Positions 59,727 through 64,000 of a stretch of 64,000 nt of DNA are shown here, piece after piece. The position numbers and the translations under genes were made by a program. Below the pieces are notes generated by a model, which had not been told where the DNA came from, searched no databases, and saw only the letters and a program-made list of their open reading frames with translations. Position 1 is the first letter of the stretch. Each line of letters begins with the position of its first letter. Location of the stretch: assembly GCA_014163555.1 (NCBI GenBank), contig JACJGO010000019.1:1-64000 (forward strand). Direction: 5' to 3'. The DNA comes from Flavisolibacter longurius. Lineage in GTDB: Bacteria > Bacteroidota > Bacteroidia > Chitinophagales > Chitinophagaceae.

Positions 59727-60221
59727 TTAAGAAGCAGGATAATAGGTGTTGCCATGGCGGAAGGTATTGTGACGAAACCAGGCAGTAAGGGTATGCCAGG
59801 CACTCTGCCACCAGGAGGCATTCTCCATGGTTCGGGTCTGATAATAATCGGCTTTCTGGATCTTAACTTTTACCAGTGTCATTTTATCATTCACCGACTG
59901 TTTCAGGTCTTCCGAAAGATCAAAAAGATTGTTCATTTCTTCCGGATCGGTTACCATAAATCCTTGTCCGGTCACCTGCAAAAAACAGCCGGAACCTTTG
60001 CGGTAATAATCCAGTTTTACGGGAAATTCTTTTTCAAATTCACTTAGGTTTTGCTTTGGTTTTTGAATCATAAACCAGACAAAACCAAATTCGTCCACTT
60101 TTAGGGTCGTGACAATAGATGTAGGTAGTTTCAGTACGGATTCACTTAAGTTGTAAAAAATCGCACTTCCTATCTCCTCAATCCGGTGCTGCAAAAAACT
60201 GAGTTGATGATTTGCGTCCAT
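59727..60221 (-). CDS. Pyridoxamine 5'-phosphate oxidase-like split-barrel protein
   Basis: A 164-aa protein resembling general-stress-protein-26-type flavin split barrels. LPTSIVTTLKVDEFGFVWFM is followed by PKQNLSEFEKEFPVKLDYYR and a strand CFLQVTGQGFMVTDPEE. Bacteroidota members share this order. The C-terminal ~30 residues (WWQSAWHTLTAWFRHNTF) are aromatic and may be specific. FMN or F420 binding is not proven by the sequence. It is the upstream gene of a two-gene unit with ku. Confidence 0.75.
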   Translation of the reverse strand: MDANHQLSFLQHRIEEIGSAIFYNLSESVLKLPTSIVTTLKVDEFGFVWFMIQKPKQNLSEFEKEFPVKLDYYRKGSGCFLQVTGQGFMVTDPEEMNNLFDLSEDLKQSVNDKMTLVKVKIQKADYYQTRTMENASWWQSAWHTLTAWFRHNTFRHGNTYYPAS

Positions 60222-60437
60222 AATGGTTTAATTTAAGTCAGTAATCAAAGAGAACGTACAGGAGTAATCCAAATAGAATACCATAAAAATTTGCTTCCGA
60301 ACCTTTTATTGCAGCGCCTGCCTTTGTGTAGAAAACTCTACAAACGATTTTGATTTTATCCGGCGAAACCTGTTTTTAGTGGCATACAATTTTATACACT
60401 CTAACGAATTCATTTCTTAATCACAAACCAATCATTT

Positions 60438-61058
60438 ATGCCAAGGAATACAGCAACAAAAACTGCTTCCAAGCGTACCGGGTCGGCTACCAAGTCAGCC
60501 AGCAAATCAGCCGGTGTGTCTGCACAAAAACGTGCAGGTGCCAGTGCCCAAAAAAGTGACGAAACCATGTTAAAGGAATTGTTCCTGGACGAACTGAAAG
60601 ACATTTATTGGGCAGAAAAGCACCTGACCAAAGCTTTACCAAAAATGCGTAAAGCCTGCACATCCAATGAACTGGCCAATGCATTTGAAACCCACCTGGG
60701 TGAAACAGAAGGACAGATCCAACGCATAGAGCAGGTGTTTGAAATGCTGGACATGTCGCCAAAGGCAAAAAAATGTGAAGCCATGGAAGGCTTGGTAAAA
60801 GAAGCCCAGGGCCTCATGGACGAGTTGCCAAAAGGCACGATGGTGCGGGACGCAGGTTTAATCATCGCTGCGCAAAAAGTAGAGCACTACGAGATTGCTG
60901 CTTACGGCAGCCTGGTGCAACTGGCAAAAACAATGGGACAAACTGAAATTGCTGATGTGCTGGCGCAAACGCTTCAAGAAGAAAAGAAGACCGATGAGCT
61001 GCTGACCCAATTAGCAGAAAGTGGCATTAACATCAGTGCCGAGCAGGAAGAAGCCTAA
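60438..61058 (+). CDS. YciE-like ferritin-fold protein (DUF892) with basic N-terminal extension
   Basis: A 206-aa protein. Residues 1-45 are a Lys/Arg/Ser/Ala/Thr-rich, H1-like tail (TKTASKRTGSATKSASKSAG). Residues ~47-200 are the DUF892 four-helix ferritin-like domain (LFLDELKDIYWAEKHLTKAL, ETHLGETEGQIQRIEQVFEM, MVRDAGLIIAAQKVEHYEIA) with Glu/His residues placed for a di-metal site. YciE/YciF proteins are stress-induced. The extension suggests DNA association, as in Dps-like proteins, and is an inference. A terminator follows at 61101-61129. Confidence 0.9.
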   Translation: MPRNTATKTASKRTGSATKSASKSAGVSAQKRAGASAQKSDETMLKELFLDELKDIYWAEKHLTKALPKMRKACTSNELANAFETHLGETEGQIQRIEQVFEMLDMSPKAKKCEAMEGLVKEAQGLMDELPKGTMVRDAGLIIAAQKVEHYEIAAYGSLVQLAKTMGQTEIADVLAQTLQEEKKTDELLTQLAESGINISAEQEEA

Positions 61059-61100
61059 GGAAAGGTGTTTCTACCTTTCACTTTTGAAACATAGAAAACG

Positions 61101-61129
61101 AGCCAGGCCATTTTGGTCTGGCTTTTTCT
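61101..61129 (+). terminator. Terminator after YciE-like gene
   Basis: AGCCAGGCC-ATTTT-GGTCTGGCT (one G-T pair) followed by five T. Confidence 0.8.
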
Positions 61130-61247
61130 TTACTATATAAATGCCGGTAAGAAAAGCCTTTGGTCATAAATCATTTGTTGCGAAATCAACCGGTAAAAAC
61201 AAAGCCTGCGGTTCAGAAGTGAAGCATGGCGAATAAATAAGTGAACA

Positions 61248-62330
61248 ATGGAAAAGCTGGCAGCGCTATCGCACAAAGAGATTTTGAAACTGGACAAAGA
61301 CTACAGCAAGGCCGCAAAGATGGCCGATCTTGTTTACGTCAGTGATAAAGATTCCGGGTTTTCCCGGCAAAAAAAAGGTTCTGGCTTTGCCTATTATCAG
61401 GGAGAAGAACGGATCACCGATGAGGATACGCTGGAGCGGATTAAAAAGCTGGCTATTCCGCCGGCATGGACGTCTGTCTGGATCTGCAAACGGTCCAATG
61501 GCCATATCCAGGCAACAGGTTTTGACCAAAAGGGGCGCAAACAATACCGCTATCACACGCAATGGGGCACCTTGCGCAATGAAACCAAATTTCATCGCCT
61601 GTACGAATTTGGCAAAGTACTTCCCTCCATCCGCCTGAAGGTGGAAGAAGACTTGGCCAAAAAAGAATTGACGGAAGAAAGAGTGCTGGCCACAGTGGTC
61701 AGCATTATGGAACGCACATTTATCCGGGTGGGAAACGATGACTACGAAAAACTTTACGGTTCATACGGCCTCACCACGTTAAAAGACAAACATGTAAATG
61801 TGAATGGTAGCACGGTGCGGTTTTCCTTCAAAGGCAAGAAAGGTATCTACCACGAGATTACGCTCCGCAACCGCAAGCTGGCAAAACTGGTGCAAATGTG
61901 CCGCGATATTCCCGGCAAGGAGCTGTTTCAGTATTTTGATGAACAGGGCGAACGCCACTCCATTGATTCGGGTATGGTAAACCGGTATATAAAAGATGCC
62001 AGCGGTGGCGATTTTACCGCAAAAGATTTTCGCACCTGGGCAGGCACGCTTCACATTCTGCAAACCTTCTGTTCTATGGATGCACCGGAAGCGCAGACTG
62101 ACTGTAAAAAAAATATCCTCGCTGCCTTGGATGAAGTAAGCCACAAACTGGGAAATACCCGCATGGTTTGCAAGAAATATTATGTGCATCCCGGCATTAT
62201 TCGTTTGTACGAAGAAAGAGCCCTGGATAAATACCTGAAAGAACTGGATGCGATTGAAAAGGACGATCAGCTCAGCGGACTTACTTCCGAAGAAAGAGTG
62301 CTGATGAAGATATTAAAAGAGCTGCTGTAA
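61248..62330 (+). CDS. DNA topoisomerase IB (poxvirus/bacterial type)
   Basis: A 360-aa type IB topoisomerase. The N-terminal domain (about 35-110) has IKKLAIPPAWTSVWIC and GHIQATGFDQKGRKQYRYH, which contacts DNA. The catalytic domain carries Arg/Lys/Arg/His residues in FIRVGNDDYEKLYGSYGLTT, KDKHVNVNGSTVRFSFKGKK and AKDFRTWAGTLHIL. The nucleophile Tyr is in CKKYYVHPGII, most likely Tyr312. It relaxes supercoils by transient 3'-phosphotyrosine nicking without ATP. It sits among DNA-repair and basic-protein genes, a frequent arrangement in Bacteroidota. Confidence 0.95.
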   Translation: MEKLAALSHKEILKLDKDYSKAAKMADLVYVSDKDSGFSRQKKGSGFAYYQGEERITDEDTLERIKKLAIPPAWTSVWICKRSNGHIQATGFDQKGRKQYRYHTQWGTLRNETKFHRLYEFGKVLPSIRLKVEEDLAKKELTEERVLATVVSIMERTFIRVGNDDYEKLYGSYGLTTLKDKHVNVNGSTVRFSFKGKKGIYHEITLRNRKLAKLVQMCRDIPGKELFQYFDEQGERHSIDSGMVNRYIKDASGGDFTAKDFRTWAGTLHILQTFCSMDAPEAQTDCKKNILAALDEVSHKLGNTRMVCKKYYVHPGIIRLYEERALDKYLKELDAIEKDDQLSGLTSEERVLMKILKELL

Positions 62331-62367
62331 AACAGCAGCTCGCAAGCATTCATTGTTTAGCAACGGC

Positions 62368-62754
62368 CTACTTTTTCGAAGCACTTTTCTTACTCGCTGA
62401 TTTTTTTGTTGTGGAGCGTTTGGTGCCGGCTTTTTTTGCGCTGGCTCGTTTTGTTGTGCTTTTCTTTGTGGCTGTACGTTTGGTACTGGCTTTTTTAGTT
62501 GTTGATTTTTTGGTGCTGCCTTTTTTGGCGGCAGAACGTTTGGTAGCTGATTTTTTACCGGCTGCTTTTTTGGAAGCCGATTTTTTAGAAGGAACTTTTG
62601 CACCTTTTTCTCTCGCCTCCGAAAGACCGATAGCAATAGCTTGTTTGCGTGAGGTCACTTTCTTGCCACTGCGACCACTCTTCAATGTGCCTTCCTTGCG
62701 TTCGTGCATGGCTTTTTTTACTTTGTCACCTGCAGCTTTTGAATACTTTGCCAT
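62368..62754 (-). CDS. Histone H1-like basic protein (DUF6496 N-terminus)
   Basis: A 128-aa protein. The N-terminal ~55 residues are a conserved DUF6496-type segment (YSKAAGDKVKKAMHERKEGT, then SGKKVTSRKQAIAIGLSEAR). The C-terminal ~70 residues are a low-complexity Lys/Ser/Ala/Thr repeat of KK(S/T)-type units (SKKSASKKAAGKKSATKRSA), like eukaryotic H1 tails and bacterial Hc1/HU extensions. It probably binds DNA non-specifically. The start at 62754 is chosen over a longer frame (62826) because DUF6496 proteins begin MAKYSK. It is convergent with the topoisomerase IB gene. Confidence 0.88.
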   Translation of the reverse strand: MAKYSKAAGDKVKKAMHERKEGTLKSGRSGKKVTSRKQAIAIGLSEAREKGAKVPSKKSASKKAAGKKSATKRSAAKKGSTKKSTTKKASTKRTATKKSTTKRASAKKAGTKRSTTKKSASKKSASKK

Positions 62755-62924
62755 AGTAGATTTTTTGGGTGAGTAATGCAATAACGCTGAAACTTTTGTA
62801 CCAAACTCTAACAAAAGCAACTTCATAACTTACTATTTTCTATTATGCATCCATTATCCTATATCCCAATATCACACTATCTACCGCCGGGTATGATTTT
62901 TTACCTCTTTTCAAAAAAAGGAAT

Positions 62925-63383
62925 ATGGAAAAAGTAACCGGCATTCTGAATGACCTTATCCGCATCAATCATGACAGGGTAGTTGGCTATGAAAAAGCGA
63001 TCGATGAATTGAAGCCCGAAGATGCAGACCTGAAAGCCCTGTTTCAGCGCTATGTAACGGAGAGCCGTCAATATGCGCAGGAGTTGACGCAGGAAGTTTC
63101 CCGCCTGGGTGGCGACCCGGCCGATGGCACCACCAACTCTGGTAAAATTTACCGAGTATGGATGGACCTGAAGTCTGCCATCAGCGGCAAAGACCGCAAA
63201 ACAATTCTCGACAATTGTGAGTTTGGTGAAGATGCTGCGCAAAAAGCGTATGACCTGGCCCTGAATTCAGATGTAGAACTGGAACCATCAATGCGTGACC
63301 TGATCGTACGGCAAAAAGCCGTGTTGAAAACAGGGCACGATGAGGTGAAGCGTCTGCGGGACATGCAGGCCGCCAACAAATAA
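62925..63383 (+). CDS. PA2169-type four-helix-bundle protein (DUF2383)
   Basis: A 152-aa ferritin-like four-helix bundle of the DUF2383/PA2169 family. LNDLIRINHDRVVGYEKAID, LKALFQRYVTESRQYAQELT, RKTILDNCEFGEDAAQKAYD and QKAVLKTGHDEVKRLRDM mark the four helices, with Glu/His residues positioned for metal binding. Cytosolic; members are often near stress and envelope genes. No signal peptide. It is on the same strand as the following Cys-rich gene, 190 nt apart. Confidence 0.88.
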   Translation: MEKVTGILNDLIRINHDRVVGYEKAIDELKPEDADLKALFQRYVTESRQYAQELTQEVSRLGGDPADGTTNSGKIYRVWMDLKSAISGKDRKTILDNCEFGEDAAQKAYDLALNSDVELEPSMRDLIVRQKAVLKTGHDEVKRLRDMQAANK

Positions 63384-63573
63384 AACAATTTCAAAGTCCG
63401 CCAGCAATGGACTTGTTGGGGAAATCTGTACGCAGCCGATAGTGTATAGAAAGCAATCTCCTGTTTAAAAAAACTTGGCAGGTTATTTTCTGTATAAGAG
63501 CGTTTTAGGGGAAATGCTCCCTGAAAAGCATTTTCATCCACTACAGATTTTTTATACACCACAAAAAGACTCG

Positions 63574-63900
63574 ATGCTTATTATTAAAAGCCCCCATACG
63601 AACGCCTGCTTTAATGCCTGGATCAAGTGCGAAAACCTGTTGATGGACCTGCAGGATGTGCAGAAGTTCATTTCCAAAAAGGTGATCAATGTGCTGGATG
63701 AATGTGCACACATTTGCCTGGGTACATTTCATGCGCTGAAAACCGGGTCAGTAAACAGTGCGAACATGGCGTTGCTCTGTGTTGGAATTTGTGAAGAATG
63801 CGCTGAAATCTGCGACGACCACCATGGAACGGCTTTTAAAGAGTGTGCTCGCATCTGCCGGGAATGTGCCAACCGCCTGAGTGATTTTTCACTGGCCTAG
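63574..63900 (+). CDS. Cys-rich four-helix-bundle copper-binding-like protein
   Basis: A 108-aa protein of the four-helix Cys-rich (DUF326/Csp-like) group. Cys residues occur in helical spacing: ACFNAWIKCENLL, VLDECAHICLGTF, LLCVGICEECAEICDDH and KECARICRECANRLS. Characterised Csp proteins store many Cu(I) ions inside the bundle. This one has about a dozen Cys and lacks an export signal, so it would be cytosolic. The ATG at 63574 is preferred; an in-frame extension to 63475 is not family-like. A terminator follows at 63943. Confidence 0.85.
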   Translation: MLIIKSPHTNACFNAWIKCENLLMDLQDVQKFISKKVINVLDECAHICLGTFHALKTGSVNSANMALLCVGICEECAEICDDHHGTAFKECARICRECANRLSDFSLA

Positions 63901-63942
63901 GCGCCGGATAGGTTTACCCATCTGTAAGTTTTTGTTGAGAGG

Positions 63943-63967
63943 CGTCCTGTTCAAACAGGACGTTTTT
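63943..63967 (+). terminator. Terminator after Cys-rich gene
   Basis: CGTCCTGT and ACAGGACG form a stem followed by five T. After it, the last ~30 bases of the window show nothing further. Confidence 0.75.
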
Positions 63968-64000
63968 CATTTTATAACAGTTTATACAAAACAAGTTCTC

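Noticed and set aside
62313-62776. Overlapping frames on both strands in the H1-like gene
   Set aside because: They are produced by low-complexity Lys codon repeats of the DUF6496 protein and do not represent separate genes.

Overview
The window looks like a chromosomal segment of a Bacteroidota bacterium, probably of the Chitinophagaceae. The support is type IX secretion (T9SS) sorting domains, a PorP/SprF plus giant SprB-like pair, LytS/LytR-type two-component genes with TPR sensors, many Cys-lipoproteins and a Bacteroidota-type LigD/Ku set. This placement is inferred from gene families only.

Layout. (1) 1-14.4 kb: the 3' end of an epimerase-type threonine dehydrogenase gene, then a same-strand run of seven secreted proteins. 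These are a hypothetical protein, an S1 sulfatase, a GH2 beta-galactosidase, a DUF5077/DUF3472 protein, a GH109-like oxidoreductase-fold enzyme, a GH95 fucosidase-type enzyme and a GH123/DUF4091 protein. Together they read as a glycan-degradation locus for sulfated, fucosylated, GalNAc/Gal-containing glycans, without SusC/SusD in view. Two perfect GCAAACGTTTGC palindromes and one degenerate copy lie upstream of the sulfatase, GH95 and GH109 genes and look like LacI-family operators. (2) 14.5-22.3 kb: a methyltransferase, a small lipoprotein, a 78-aa protein, then a T9SS pair on the minus strand: a 1616-aa adhesin with 12 tandem Ig-like repeats and its PorP/SprF partner. (3) 22.75-52.4 kb: an accessory region bounded by an 18-bp direct repeat. 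One copy is the 3' end of an intact tRNA-Met(CAT) gene (52404-52477, minus). The other (22751-22768) is only the tRNA 3' end followed by a terminator. This is the signature of integration at a tRNA 3' end. The ~29.6 kb between them carries small unrelated transcription units in both orientations: regulators, two-component genes, an aldo/keto reductase, homocysteine methyltransferase, hydrolases, CtlX and CorA. No recombinase is visible. (4) 52.5-64 kb: an ordinary, gene-dense region with an SRPBCC protein, an aminotransferase, an SMP-30 lactonase and a stress/DNA-repair neighbourhood. That neighbourhood holds LigD, Ku, an FMN-barrel protein, a YciE-like ferritin-fold protein, topoisomerase IB, an H1-like basic protein, a DUF2383 protein and a Cys-rich four-helix copper-binding-like protein.

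The most unusual signal is a family of ~160-190 bp interspersed repeats, found in at least ten intergenic gaps of the 22.8-52.4 kb region and nowhere else in the window. Each has terminal motifs related by inversion and an internal hairpin whose stem sequence differs between copies while base pairing is kept. All copies have the same flank orientation on the + strand regardless of gene direction. They occur singly or head-to-tail, alongside a second repeat family with 21-nt inverted arms. The same region holds several broken genes: a nonsense-mutated NTF2-like gene, a DUF3891 gene cut by a repeat, a tyrosyl-tRNA-synthetase-type S4 fragment, a frameshifted lipoprotein paralogue and a frameshifted unknown gene. 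I read the region as an old, immobile genomic island shaped by a structured, probably non-autonomous repeat element.
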